Shown one piece after another: positions 40,634 through 49,553 of a stretch of 64,000 nt of DNA. This DNA comes from Nostoc carneum NIES-2107 (lineage in GTDB: Bacteria > Cyanobacteriota > Cyanobacteriia > Cyanobacteriales > Nostocaceae). The translations under genes and the position numbers were made by a program. Numbering within the stretch: the first letter of the stretch is position 1; the number at the start of each line of letters is the position of its first letter. The stretch is from assembly GCA_002368155.1 (NCBI GenBank), contig AP018180.1:7434561-7498560 (forward strand), read 5' to 3'. Under the pieces are notes generated by a model. It saw only the letters and a list, made by a program, of their open reading frames with translations, was not told the origin of the DNA and made no database searches.

Positions 40634-41377
40634 TTAATTTGAAGAAGGAATTTGCTCAACATAAGCTTGAGCTTGAAGTATCAGTTTCCCTGGTTCTACC
40701 TTTAAACTGTTAACTTGTAAGGTCATTCCTTCCAAGTCAAAGTTGCTCAAGTTCAAAAGTTCGCTGGTTTGATTTACCAAAGCTTTTGTCAGTTCTGGTG
40801 ATATTTCTTCACTTTGTCCATACTCAACATTCTCTAAAGAAACAGTTTTTCCACTAGCACTAACACGGGGTACTGCTTTAAAAGCAACTTTGTGTGTTTC
40901 GCCAGTTTCTACTAATAGGATGTTGGCATTGATGGCAACTTTCCCATCACCTAGTAGGCGAAACTCTACATTTTGTGGGTTAATTGTTCTCACTTCTCCA
41001 TTGACTTGTATTTTCTGACTTTGAAGTTGAGAACGAACATAATCTGAGTTAAAAGCGCGGTTAATATCTGCTTCATTTAAAACGACTCGCGCACTTCCCA
41101 CAGTAGGTTTTGTGAGTTCAATTTTACCAAAAGCAACACTTAAAGGATTGATGGCAACGCTTTGGATTTGCATATCCATTTCCTCCACTCGGAGGTCTTT
41201 TTGCATCACCATACCCTCTCCTTCAATGGAGACTGAATCTACCTGTCCTTGAACCAATTTGAGCGGATCGGTTTTAATATCAACATCCAAATTTTCTACT
41301 TCATCTAACTGGCTAGATAAACCGACTTCTGCCGCTTTATTCAGCGCTTGCTCTCCTAGCCCAGGACTTTCAGCCAT
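40634..41377 (-). CDS. DUF2993 (LmeA-like) lipid-binding family protein
   Basis: The 247-residue protein has the DUF2993 plan: LGEQALNKAAEVGLSSQLDEVENLDVDI at the start, repeated beta-alpha units (GEGMVMQKDLRVEEMDMQI) and a C-terminal LQVNSLKVEPGKLILQAQA strand set. Relatives bind phospholipids in a tubular SMP-like domain. No clear signal peptide is visible. It forms an operon with the DUF2231 gene. Confidence 0.8.
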   Translation of the reverse strand: MAESPGLGEQALNKAAEVGLSSQLDEVENLDVDIKTDPLKLVQGQVDSVSIEGEGMVMQKDLRVEEMDMQIQSVAINPLSVAFGKIELTKPTVGSARVVLNEADINRAFNSDYVRSQLQSQKIQVNGEVRTINPQNVEFRLLGDGKVAINANILLVETGETHKVAFKAVPRVSASGKTVSLENVEYGQSEEISPELTKALVNQTSELLNLSNFDLEGMTLQVNSLKVEPGKLILQAQAYVEQIPSSN

Positions 41378-41801
41378 GATAATTTAATCTCCAAATTTGA
41401 CCATAAAAATGAATTCCAAAGAATAAAAAATGATAAAAATTTGTATTTCTTACGCCTGCAAGTTAAGTAAATAAATATCTATTTTCAGGATTTATAAACT
41501 ATTTATAGACGTAGAGCGTAATTTTATACATCATCTTTCATCCTTTATCCTTCATTCTTCAATTGACTACCTTTGAGTCAATCTAGAAAATTGGCGCAGA
41601 AAAATTATCTATCTAGCGGTGGAGTAAATATTGAATCTCTCTATATCTAAAAGTAGAAGTATTTATTTATGAGTAAAAATCTTTATTTTTCTATCCGAAG
41701 TTATTAAAGTAATCACTCAAAAGAAAGAGGGAAGGATTCTCAGCAGTAGGCAAACTTGGTATTAGTGACAAATAAGAATTCTTTCTGAGGAGAACTGAAT
41801 A

Positions 41802-42854
41802 ATGGTAGCTAGTTTAGATGATACTAAACGGAATGCAATTGCCGTTAAATTGGCAGATATGAAAGCTCTGCAAGAGTTGGTTCTACAAAATGAACAACAA
41901 CTTTTACAGCAAGGTCTAGATTCCGAAATTTCTGACCGCATTCGGGATTTTATCAAAGACGATCAAAAGAATTTAGGGATTTTGGAAACTGTAATTGGTC
42001 AGTATGGTATCCAAGCTCAACCCAGACAAACAGTTCAACAATTTATTGATAGAGCCCGCGAATTATTCCAAGGTTCTGAACTCAGCTTGTATGATAAAGT
42101 GTCTCAGCATGAATTGTTGAAGCATCAAATAGTAATGAGTGGCTTAATTGTTCACAAGGCTGCTCAAAAAGTTGGTGCTGACGTAATGGTTGCGATCGGC
42201 CCTTTGAATGCAGTTAACTTTGAAAACCGCGCTCACCAAGAACAACTAAAAGGCGTTCTAGAAATTCTAGGTGTTCGCGAACTCACTGGCCAAGAAGCAG
42301 ATCAAGGTATTTGGGCACGTGTTCAGGATGCTATGGCTGCAGTTAGTGGTGCAGTAGGTAGCGCCGTTACCCAAGGTAGTGACAAAAAGGATATGAATAT
42401 CCAAGATGTCATTCGTTCAGATCATGCCAAGGTAAATACTCTATTTACTGAACTGTTGCAAAGCAACAATCCCCAAAAGATTCAAGAGTACTTCGGTCAA
42501 ATCTACAAGGATTTAACCGCCCACGCTGAAGCAGAAGAAGAAGTAGTTTACCCACGTGTACGCGCTTTCTACGGTGAGGGTGACACCCAAGAATTGTATG
42601 ACGAGCAAGCTGAAATGAAGCGGGTTTTGGAAGAAATTAAAGCAATTAGCCCCTCTTCAGATCAATTCAAAGATAAAGTCAGACAGTTGATGAATGACGT
42701 TGGCGATCATATCCGCCAAGAAGAAAGCACAATGTTTGCTGCTATTCGCAACAACCTCAGCAGCGAACAAACCGAACAATGGGCTACTGAATTCAAAGCC
42801 GCTAAGAAGAAAATTCAAGAAAGACTTGGCGTTGTCAGCGAAGCTAACGTCTAG
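41802..42854 (+). CDS. Hemerythrin/HHE domain protein with N-terminal four-helix domain
   Basis: The 350-residue protein has an N-terminal ferritin-like helical domain (about 1-165, with YDKVSQHELLKHQIVMSG) and a C-terminal HHE domain (about 200-335). DVIRSDHAKVNTLF, LTAHAEAEEEVVYPRV and HIRQEESTMFAAIRNN supply His/Glu ligands for a diiron site. GGAG precedes the ATG. Such proteins bind oxygen, NO or iron, or act in stress protection. It is monocistronic, with its own 420 bp upstream region (41378-41801), which contains no other gene. Confidence 0.85.
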   Translation: MVASLDDTKRNAIAVKLADMKALQELVLQNEQQLLQQGLDSEISDRIRDFIKDDQKNLGILETVIGQYGIQAQPRQTVQQFIDRARELFQGSELSLYDKVSQHELLKHQIVMSGLIVHKAAQKVGADVMVAIGPLNAVNFENRAHQEQLKGVLEILGVRELTGQEADQGIWARVQDAMAAVSGAVGSAVTQGSDKKDMNIQDVIRSDHAKVNTLFTELLQSNNPQKIQEYFGQIYKDLTAHAEAEEEVVYPRVRAFYGEGDTQELYDEQAEMKRVLEEIKAISPSSDQFKDKVRQLMNDVGDHIRQEESTMFAAIRNNLSSEQTEQWATEFKAAKKKIQERLGVVSEANV

Positions 42855-42879
42855 GATATCTTCAAGCTTTCTTTGGAAG

Positions 42880-43016
42880 CTAGAACACCGATTCACTAAT
42901 AAAATACGAGACTGAAAACCTCTGTTTTAAAGTCTCCTACAAGGAAACATTCCTTGTTACAACTCATGAAACCTGGTTTTTTCGTCATGATTCTGAATAC
43001 TGAATCGGTGTTCTAG
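42880..43016. repeat. MITE-like 137-bp element with 16-bp terminal inverted repeats
   Basis: The ends CTAGAACACCGATTCA and TGAATCGGTGTTCTAG are perfect inverse copies. Inside lie a second hairpin (ACAAGGAA/TTCCTTGT) and CATGA/TCATG arms. There is no coding capacity, and it begins 26 bp after the hemerythrin stop. Confidence 0.7.
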
Positions 43017-43116
43017 TAAAGGTTAGTTAGAAGCTACTCCCAGCACCTCGGTGTTGGGAGTATTATTTACATAGGACTTACGCAAGTGTCATATTTTTTC
43101 GTTTAGGTTTGTCCAG

Positions 43117-43248
43117 GGGAGCCAGTCACGTGCGGTGAGACCAGCGCTGCAGGAGGGTTTCCCTCCGCAGGCGACTGGCGCTCGCGTAGCGTATCCGAAG
43201 GATTCACCCGAAGGGAGGTTCCCTCCGTTGAGTGAACTGGCGTTCAAA
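43117..43248. repeat. Highly structured GC-rich dispersed repeat
   Basis: The segment has nested inverted arms (GCCAGTC ... GACTGGC, GAGGG/CCCTC, GGGAGG/CCTCC) and the GCGCTCGCGTAGCG core often seen in Nostocales repeats. It is intergenic. A short tandem TTGACTC run follows at about 43275-43300. No gene is visible in 42855-43360. Confidence 0.6.
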
Positions 43249-43360
43249 TGTCAAGAGTCCAAAAAACCTATATTTTTGACCCTTGACTCTTGACTCTTGA
43301 CTCTTATGCCAGATGATCAATGTGCCAGTTGCGTAAGCCCTATTACAAATAAACAAGATT

Positions 43361-44584
43361 TTAGGCAATTTGCGGAGACTGCCAGTATTTATAGGCTGTG
43401 TAAGCCATAGTCACTACCCCAGTGATAATTGCAGATTCATCAACCTCAAATTCTGGATGGTGTAGGGGGTGATTAATAATTCTGTCTTTGTAGCCTACAC
43501 CCAAGCGGAACATGGCACCAGGAGCGTGTTCTAAATAAACAGAAAAATCTTCAGCACCCAGGGAAGATTCAGGTAAGACTTGGACGCGATCGCTACTCCA
43601 AGCTTCTTCTGCTGATGATTGCAATAATTGGGTCAGGGCATAATCATTTTGGACGCTGGGTACACCCTGGTGATAATTGACTTGATACTTGGCCCCAAAG
43701 GAATGGCAAACATTAGCCACAATTTTTTCAATCCAGTTGGGGAGACTAGCACGAGTTTCGGGGTGAAGCGATCGCACAGTTCCCAACAAACGTACTTTAT
43801 CAGCAATGACATTGGGCGCTCTGCCACCAGTAATCTGCCCAATGCTTAATACTACGGGACGTAGGGGATTTTGTGTCCGGCTAATGGCTTGTTGCAATGC
43901 AGTAATTACCTGCGCTGCAATCCAAATTGCATCTATCGCCTCATGGGGACGGGCACCATGTCCGGATTCGCCAACAATGATAATCTCTAAATCGTCAGCC
44001 GCAGCAGTTAACGCACCATAACGCACGCCAATGGAACCTGCAGGTATAGAAGGGAAAACATGAACCCCCAAGATGGCTGAAACTTTTTCCATTGCCCCAT
44101 CTTGTACCATCCAGCTTGCACCCTGGGCAATTTCCTCGGCTGGCTGAAATAAGAATCGGGTTTTACCACCTAATTCTTCTGCTATTTGGGATAATACCAT
44201 TGCTGTCCCCAAACCCACAGTAGTGTGGACATCATGACCACAAGCGTGCATCACACCTTCAGCACGAGAGGCGTATTCCAAACCTGTGCGTTCTTGAATG
44301 GGTAAAGCGTCCATATCGGTACGAATTGCCAATAAACGCTCATCACTACCATTACCTTGTAGTTCTCCAATCACACCGGTTTTTCCCACACCTTCTTGCA
44401 CATGAAGTCCACTAGAAGAAAGCACACCTGCAACAAAAGCAGATGTTTGGTATTCCTGACCGCTGAGTTCAGGGTGAGAGTGAATATGACGGCGAATTTC
44501 AATCAGACGAGGTGCTAGTTTTTTGGATAAATCTTTAATCTGGGTAAGCATGAATTGATCGCAAGTGACAGGCTTTGTTCCCAT
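43361..44584 (-). CDS. M20 family amidohydrolase/peptidase (IAA-amino acid hydrolase-like)
   Basis: The 407-residue protein has metal and catalytic motifs HACGHDVHTTVGLG, FLFQPAEEIAQGA and the dimerisation lid region (GESGHGARPHEAIDAI). SLGAEDFSVYLEHAPGAMF near the C-terminus is typical of the M20D/AmhX group. It probably hydrolyses N-acyl amino acids (for example IAA conjugates or N-acetyl amino acids) with two metal ions. ATG 44584 is used; ATG 44551 (MLTQIKDL) is equally possible because the frame upstream overlaps repeats. Confidence 0.88.
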   Translation of the reverse strand: MGTKPVTCDQFMLTQIKDLSKKLAPRLIEIRRHIHSHPELSGQEYQTSAFVAGVLSSSGLHVQEGVGKTGVIGELQGNGSDERLLAIRTDMDALPIQERTGLEYASRAEGVMHACGHDVHTTVGLGTAMVLSQIAEELGGKTRFLFQPAEEIAQGASWMVQDGAMEKVSAILGVHVFPSIPAGSIGVRYGALTAAADDLEIIIVGESGHGARPHEAIDAIWIAAQVITALQQAISRTQNPLRPVVLSIGQITGGRAPNVIADKVRLLGTVRSLHPETRASLPNWIEKIVANVCHSFGAKYQVNYHQGVPSVQNDYALTQLLQSSAEEAWSSDRVQVLPESSLGAEDFSVYLEHAPGAMFRLGVGYKDRIINHPLHHPEFEVDESAIITGVVTMAYTAYKYWQSPQIA

Positions 44585-44655
44585 GATAAAGAAAGGGTTA
44601 AGGGTCAAGAGCCAAAGGTCAACAGTTAAGGGTCAAAATTCAAGAGTTATTTCTC

Positions 44656-44704
44656 CCCATTACCCATTACCCATTACCCATTACCCATTACCCATTACCC
44701 ATTA
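44656..44704. repeat. Short tandem heptamer repeat (CCCATTA)7
   Basis: Seven uninterrupted CCCATTA heptamers are followed by CCCCAGT units up to about 44740. It is the same repeat class as at 17911 on the other strand. Confidence 0.9.
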
Positions 44705-44740
44705 CCCAGTCCCCAGTCCCCAGTCCCCAATCCCCATTCC

Positions 44741-45271
44741 CTATTTCTTCTTCTGATTCGCTTGTGCGTCTTGCCCTTCTTGTAAAGACCAACCATAGGG
44801 TTTATCAGAAGTGACCACTCCATTAGCCATAGTTGTCAGCCGGAAATTTGCCGCCCGGAAGTTAGTAAACAGCAATGTAGCACCTTTGAGGTTAGCTGCT
44901 TCTAAATTGGCACTGATAAAACCGGCATAGGAAAGATTGGCATTTTCTAAAGTTGCTGATTTTAAATTGGTACCTGTTAAAGAAGCACCAGTAAGATTTG
45001 CAGAAGTCAGAACTGCAGCTTCCAAATCCGCACCAGTGAGGTCAGCATTTGTCAGGTTCACTTGAGAGAAATTAGTTGATTTCAGGTTAGACCCTCGTAA
45101 GTTTGCACCAGCTAAATTCAGCTGAGTGAGGTCAGCACCACTTAAATCGCACCGGGGACAGGCACCAGAAGCTTTTAACTGATCCACGTCTTGCTGATTG
45201 AAGGCTAAAGCTTGTTCTGCTAACCCAAAACAAGCTAACAGGCTAAGGATAGCAACAATCTTGAATTTCAT
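44741..45271 (-). CDS. Secreted pentapeptide-repeat protein
   Basis: The 176-residue protein has a signal peptide (IVAILSLLACFGLAEQALA) and about 18 A(D/N)LxG-type pentapeptides from LSGADLTQLNLAGANLRG on, which form a right-handed quadrilateral beta helix. A CPRCDLSG pair precedes the repeats. It is probably periplasmic or thylakoid-lumenal. The function of most such proteins is unknown. Confidence 0.9.
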   Translation of the reverse strand: MKFKIVAILSLLACFGLAEQALAFNQQDVDQLKASGACPRCDLSGADLTQLNLAGANLRGSNLKSTNFSQVNLTNADLTGADLEAAVLTSANLTGASLTGTNLKSATLENANLSYAGFISANLEAANLKGATLLFTNFRAANFRLTTMANGVVTSDKPYGWSLQEGQDAQANQKKK

Positions 45272-45601
45272 ATTTTTTACGGATATTCACTAACTAGATG
45301 ATATGTAATATCTTGTACTATTGGAAGTCCATAATACTTACATTGTTCCCTTGCCTTGCAGGCGAGGCAGCGTGACAGATTACAGTTTATTCGCGGATAC
45401 AAGATGTAGTATCACAACTATAGCCGTTGTCATACCAAACATATCCGAATTTTTCGCTAAATTACAGCTAATGAAGCGTCAATGAAGAAGTTATAAAATT
45501 AGTATAAATTCTCGTGGTTATACTACCCAAATGCAAGTCTAGGGTTTAGAATCGTCTCGTAACCAACTATACTGAACCTCTTATAGACTACCACATATTG
45601 C

Positions 45602-45650
45602 GATCCCCCAAGCTCACGCGAAAGAGCAGCTTGGGGGATCTTAAATTTTT
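45602..45650 (+). terminator. Very strong terminator-like hairpin with no upstream gene
   Basis: GATCCCCCAAGCT and AGCTTGGGGGATC form a perfect 13-bp stem followed by TTAAATTTTTT. No plus-strand gene precedes it within 300 bp; the 45272-45601 interval is otherwise empty of ORFs. It may end a small RNA transcribed from about 45490-45600 (TATAAAAT-like boxes occur near 45493). Confidence 0.6.
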
Positions 45651-45684
45651 TAGAGGAAAAGCAATCAAGAACATTGAGAATATA

Positions 45685-47541
45685 CCCGGATTTCTCACAA
45701 GTCAGAAAAAAACGCTTAGGTTAGCCAAATTTAGGATAATTTAATTAATACATTATTAAAATACTCCAGAGCTTAGGGAACTCAAAGTAAAAGCCGAAGC
45801 ATTTAAAGATATATAAAATACATAACAATTGCTCAATACTGATACAAAAAACTTTTAATAATCAAAATTCACATGACAATTGATGGGTTAAATCAAGGAA
45901 AATAACCCAAAAAATTAGTTATTAAAAATCAGATTCAGCTATTACTTGTGGATTAAATTAGGTCATTATTAACAATTGATTTGGTATTTGAGATAAACAC
46001 TTGTAAACCGTTGCAAAACTCTCTTTATAAGGACAAGCACTACTAATCGCGATTAAAACTCGTCGTTTAGTAATAGTAATAACTGCTCCTAGCTTCAAGA
46101 GTTTGGTGCGGATAGTCTCAACAGTTGCATTTTTGAATTCCGTATTTACTAAACATTGCTCTCGCAGAAGATTCATCAAAACATAAGCGATAGATGCCAA
46201 CCACAAACGTAATTGATTTCCTCCAAATGTATGAGTACTAGTCCTGTCACTTTTTAGCCCTAATTTTTGCTCTTTTAAGCAATTCTCCATGTTGCCTCTT
46301 GGGCAATATTTTTGAGTATAAAGTCGTCCTGGAGGGATTTTATTAATAGGCAGTGAAGTCACTACAAAGCGAGTATCAACTTCTTGGTGGCTATACTCAA
46401 CTTTGGCGACAACACGACGATTACGACTCCAACTATCTAACGTTTGATAGTCTAGAGAACAATACCACACTGAGTTATCAACAAATGCTGCTGCGTCTTT
46501 CATTACATCTGCTGATGGAGAAAACAAGGTTTCAAAAAACTCTACTACAGGTTTAATTTTCCTTGAATATTCTTGGGATGCACGATACTGTATTGTCTTA
46601 GTTGCCTGGAGTAGTCGATTATTTGGTGCGAGTCCAAACACATAATCAATTTCAGTTTGAGATTCACACCATGCCATAATATCTTCTCTGGAATAAGCGC
46701 TATCTCCCCGAATAATAATTTTTACATTCTGCCAGCGTGAGCGGATTATTTTTATGACTCGTTGTAATTCTTCTAGTCCCCCTGATGCTGGGTCTACATT
46801 AGATGCGCGAAGTTTTGCTGCCAGTAAATTTTTACCACAAAAAATATAAAGTGGCGCATAACAATATCCTCTATAATAAGGATTAAAGAATGTTTCTTCT
46901 TGATGACCATGTACCGGGTCATCGGTAACATCTAAATCTAAAATTATTTGTCGTGGTGGTTTTCGATAGGATTCTAAAAATAGTTCAACTAAGAGTGTTT
47001 CTATAGCTGATGCATCATGTTCAATCCGGTGATATCTACTATCTACCCTTGAAGATACATCTTCTGGGCAATGCTCGATCCGATTTAAGGTACTTTTTCC
47101 GGCCAATCTAATTGATTCAGGTGAGGAATTAATTACTTTTCCCACACAGAGCGCAAATATCGCATCGTGACGTAGAGTTTCATGGTCATTTATATCTTCA
47201 TAGCCCATGATTAAGCCGTATATTCTTTGTGCAATTAAGCTATTAACTCGATGCAGAATTTTATTTGGCTCTCGGTAATCTTTAAAACATGCTGCCAGCC
47301 GTGATGTTATTCCTCTTTTTCTATCTAGTTCCGCAATTAATGTTAATCCGGCATCAGATGTTACAGGCTCACCCTGGAAATTAACTACAACTGGACATGA
47401 ATTTACTTGTTCAAATATAAACTGTTCCGGTATACAATCGTTTTTATTTGGGGTCATACTTCAAACTGCTGGAATTGTTGTCCAATATGCATTTTGGCAG
47501 TTTTTGACCCCTATTTCTTTAAGCTTTGTGAGAAATCCGGG
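45685..47541 (-). mobile_element. Intact IS1380-type insertion sequence with TATA target duplication
   Basis: The ends are perfect inverted copies of CCCGGATTTCTCACAA (45685-45700 and 47526-47541). They are flanked by the direct repeat TATA (45681-45684, 47542-47545), giving a 1857-bp element. One transposase gene fills it. The clean ends and duplication indicate a recent or still mobile insertion. Confidence 0.88.
45958..47457 (-). CDS. IS1380 family transposase
   Basis: The 499-residue DDE transposase is full length for the family. The first Asp is in IILDLDVTDDPVHGHQ, the second in IIIRGDSAYSRED, and the late Glu in the family motif CPRGNMENCLKEQK. No frameshift or stop is seen. Confidence 0.93.
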   Translation of the reverse strand: MTPNKNDCIPEQFIFEQVNSCPVVVNFQGEPVTSDAGLTLIAELDRKRGITSRLAACFKDYREPNKILHRVNSLIAQRIYGLIMGYEDINDHETLRHDAIFALCVGKVINSSPESIRLAGKSTLNRIEHCPEDVSSRVDSRYHRIEHDASAIETLLVELFLESYRKPPRQIILDLDVTDDPVHGHQEETFFNPYYRGYCYAPLYIFCGKNLLAAKLRASNVDPASGGLEELQRVIKIIRSRWQNVKIIIRGDSAYSREDIMAWCESQTEIDYVFGLAPNNRLLQATKTIQYRASQEYSRKIKPVVEFFETLFSPSADVMKDAAAFVDNSVWYCSLDYQTLDSWSRNRRVVAKVEYSHQEVDTRFVVTSLPINKIPPGRLYTQKYCPRGNMENCLKEQKLGLKSDRTSTHTFGGNQLRLWLASIAYVLMNLLREQCLVNTEFKNATVETIRTKLLKLGAVITITKRRVLIAISSACPYKESFATVYKCLSQIPNQLLIMT

Positions 47542-47870
47542 TATAGCGTTCTGAACAATCAGGGCTAGCAGCGGGAAAGTCAAACAACAGAACTCCCTAA
47601 AAACTGACACATAAAAGATATTCTTCTTGCTAAAATCTCAGCAGGCTAGGAAAAGTAGTCAATAAGAATCTGATACCCAGATTAGAAGTAATAATTTTGC
47701 CATCATATCAATAAAATTTCTTAGAGGAATCATACATTTTTAGTAATAAAAAAATTGCATATTTAAACTTGAAAAATATAAGTATTACGTAGGATGTGTT
47801 AGGCGGAAGCTGTAACACATCAAAACAGTTATAAAAGATGCCTCACCCTGAAAATCACATACTCCACCTA

Positions 47871-47970
47871 TAGAAATCCAATTTGATTTTTGAAAAAATT
47901 TTAGTAAGCTTTAACGCACAAAAAGCTTTGGGAATGATGCGTTACGCTATCGCTAACGCATCCTACATGA
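47871..47970. repeat. Second copy of the composite repeat seen at 3751
   Basis: The leader TTTGATTTTTGAAAAAAT is followed by a palindrome GATGCGTTACGCTATCGC...GCATCCTAC. The 47542-48040 gap also holds a related GTAGGATGTGTTAGGC segment near 47790. No gene is visible there. Confidence 0.6.
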
Positions 47971-48040
47971 ACTATATCTTCTAGATTAAACCTATAGATA
48001 GATGTTGAATATTTGCTAGCTTTGTTATCACAAAACAATT

Positions 48041-49117
48041 ATGAACTTCCATAAAATATTTGCTCAACAACCCGAAACCGAAGCCAGCGCGCCAGGAAGG
48101 GTAAACCTTCTAGGAGAACATACAGATTATAATGATGGCTTCGTTTTACCAACAGCTATTCCACAAAAAACAACGGTACAGTTAGCTTTTAGTAGTGATG
48201 GAAAACATCACTTGTACTCGGAAAATTTAGATGAGATAGTTACCATCTTAGAAACCAACCATACGCCATCAGGATTTGCAAGTTATATATTTGGTTGTAT
48301 CCAGGTTTTACAACAAAAAGGATATACAATTCCACCACTTAATTTGTATGTAAAGTCATTGGTACCAATAGGTTCGGGTTTGTCTAGTAGTGCGGCTTTA
48401 GAGGTTAGCACTCTCAAAGCATTGCGCCAACTTCTCGACCTCCCAATTAATGATGTAGAAATTGCCCAACTAGCACAGCAAGCGGAAATTCATTATGCAG
48501 GTGTGCAATGCGGGATTATGGATCAGATGGCTTCCAGCCTAGCCGATACTGAGCATATGCTATTTTTAGATACTCGTACTTTAGAACAGCGTGTGTTACC
48601 TTTACCTTCAGATGCAGAGATTGTAGTGATAGATAGCGGTGCGCCTCGAAGTTTAGCTAGTAGCGGATATAACCAAAGACGCGCAGAATGTGAGGCGGCG
48701 GCGCGATCGCTAGGAGTTAAAGCACTGCGCGACATTAGCGATGCTAGTGCGGTGGAAGATTTACCCGAACCCTTAAAACGGCGTGCGCGTCACGTAGTTA
48801 CAGAAAATAACCGCGTTTTGGAAGTGTTGCAAGGTGTCTCATCTCAGCGTTTTGGTGAATTGATGAATGCATCCCATGCTAGCTTGCGGGATGATTACGA
48901 AGTTTCTGTACCAGCATTGGATACATTAGTTGATATTTTGCAGAAAACCCCAGGCGTTTTAGGCGCAAGGCTAACGGGTGCTGGTTTTGGAGGCGCTTGT
49001 GTTGCTTTAGTTTCCGGGCAAGGCAAAGCTTCGGCTTATGCAAATCAAGCCCTAAAAGCATACAATCAATCTGGTTACACTGGAAAAATTTTGGTGCCAG
49101 AAACTTTCGCCACATAA
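48041..49117 (+). CDS. galK: Galactokinase
   Basis: The 358-residue GHMP kinase has all galactokinase marks: substrate motif GRVNLLGEHTDYNDGFVLP, ATP loop PIGSGLSSSAALEVS, the catalytic Asp in GVQCGIMDQMASSL and the third GHMP motif RLTGAGFGGACVAL. It phosphorylates galactose at C1. No galT or galE is near; the cupin gene follows after 3 bp. Confidence 0.93.
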   Translation: MNFHKIFAQQPETEASAPGRVNLLGEHTDYNDGFVLPTAIPQKTTVQLAFSSDGKHHLYSENLDEIVTILETNHTPSGFASYIFGCIQVLQQKGYTIPPLNLYVKSLVPIGSGLSSSAALEVSTLKALRQLLDLPINDVEIAQLAQQAEIHYAGVQCGIMDQMASSLADTEHMLFLDTRTLEQRVLPLPSDAEIVVIDSGAPRSLASSGYNQRRAECEAAARSLGVKALRDISDASAVEDLPEPLKRRARHVVTENNRVLEVLQGVSSQRFGELMNASHASLRDDYEVSVPALDTLVDILQKTPGVLGARLTGAGFGGACVALVSGQGKASAYANQALKAYNQSGYTGKILVPETFAT

Positions 49118-49120
49118 CAA

Positions 49121-49501
49121 ATGACAGATAAAAAAGTTGTTTTCGGTAACGCACAACAAGAAGGCGCAAATCGCTGGGGATGGTTCATGGGACACTTTAT
49201 TAACCCTGTGGACGATCCGCGTTCTACAGAAGAGTTAGAAGTTAAATGGGGTGTTCACAAAGCTGGTGATAGTAGAACTCAATGGGCAGTAAATAACCAA
49301 GCTGCTACGATTTCAATTCTGATTAATGGAAAATTCCGTTTGCAATTTGAAGACAGAGAAATTGTATTATCCCGTGAGGGTGATTACGTTCTCTGGTGTG
49401 CAGGTGTACCTCATACTTGGATAGCTGAATCTGATTGTACAATTTTAACTATTAGATGGCCTTCTAAACCTGGTGATAGTGTTGGAATTACAAACAAGTA
49501 G
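49121..49501 (+). CDS. Small cupin-domain protein
   Basis: The 126-residue protein is a single cupin barrel (SILINGKFRLQFEDREIVLSREGDYVLW, then GVPHTWIAESDCTIL). The metal-binding histidines are partly lost: one conserved His remains in VPHTW. It is coupled to galK (3 bp gap), so a sugar-related role is possible but not shown. Confidence 0.75.
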   Translation: MTDKKVVFGNAQQEGANRWGWFMGHFINPVDDPRSTEELEVKWGVHKAGDSRTQWAVNNQAATISILINGKFRLQFEDREIVLSREGDYVLWCAGVPHTWIAESDCTILTIRWPSKPGDSVGITNK

Positions 49502-49553
49502 GGACGCAAAGCTTTGCTTCTTTAAATCATTATTTACTAGATAATTTTATATT

